Below are positions 13,580 to 13,581 of a stretch of 13,581 bases of DNA, piece by piece. Made by a program: the position numbers and the translations under genes. This DNA is from Capsulimonas sp039928515 (GTDB lineage Bacteria > Armatimonadota > Armatimonadia > Armatimonadales > Capsulimonadaceae): the NCBI RefSeq assembly GCF_039928515.1, contig NZ_JBDSSZ010000184.1. One strand, written 5' to 3'. Numbering within the stretch: position 1 is the first letter of the stretch; each line of letters starts with the position of its first letter. The notes under the pieces were generated by a model, which was not told the origin of the DNA, did no database searches, and saw only the letters and a program-made list of their open reading frames with translations.

Positions 13580-13581
13580 AA

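Noticed and set aside
1..13581. CRISPR arrays, tRNA or rRNA genes
   Set aside because: No regularly spaced repeats, cloverleaf-like or rRNA-like sequence was seen on either strand.

Overview
The window reads as bacterial chromosome: closely packed genes without introns, Shine-Dalgarno sites and sigma70-type promoters. Most of it is GC-rich (about 60-65% in blocks I counted). A full-length phosphorylase-kinase alpha/beta-like GH15 protein, a secreted LamG protein, a sigma factor fused to ankyrin repeats and a PadR/permease-prefix pair together suggest a soil-type lineage with a large genome, such as Armatimonadota, Planctomycetota or Acidobacteriota. I lean towards Armatimonadota, but no marker gene in the window proves it.

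Layout. 2-139: C-terminus of an upstream gene. 191-3412: the GH15/PhK-like protein. 3413-3789: a gene-free, AT-richer leader with two LexA-type (SOS) box candidates, each next to a TATAAT hexamer. 3790-5380: two tightly coupled genes of much lower GC (down to 30% in a counted 60-base block), a nucleotidyltransferase-like protein of the DUF6932 type and a protein I do not recognise. 5567-6513 (minus): a PadR repressor and a small membrane protein resembling the permease prefix domain of ADOP/MacB-like transporters, overlapping by GTGA. 6621-6677: a divergent regulatory region. 6692-7444: an orphan MqsA-type zinc-finger antitoxin fused to a second antidote-type HTH. 7495-8241: secreted LamG protein. 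8316-9284: two-TM protein with a proline-rich tail. 9344-9715 (minus): SLOG/DUF2493 protein. 9778-10000: a mobile-element-like or structural unit with a 57-bp-arm hairpin, short terminal inverted repeats and 13-bp flanking direct repeats. 9992-11782 (minus): ECF sigma factor with a long ankyrin-repeat C-terminus. 11910-12356: unknown protein. 12430-13344: AraC-type HTH plus DinB-like protein with two apparent compensating frameshifts. 13493-13579 (minus): C-terminus of another gene.

The best candidate for an undescribed system is the 3622-5380 unit: an AT-rich two-gene cassette with an NTase-like first gene, an uncharacterised partner, and an apparent SOS-controlled leader. A DNA-damage-inducible defence or toxin-antitoxin-like role is inference. 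The other genes look like independent regulatory or accessory functions, with several unusual fusions (sigma-ankyrin, zinc finger-HTH-antidote HTH).
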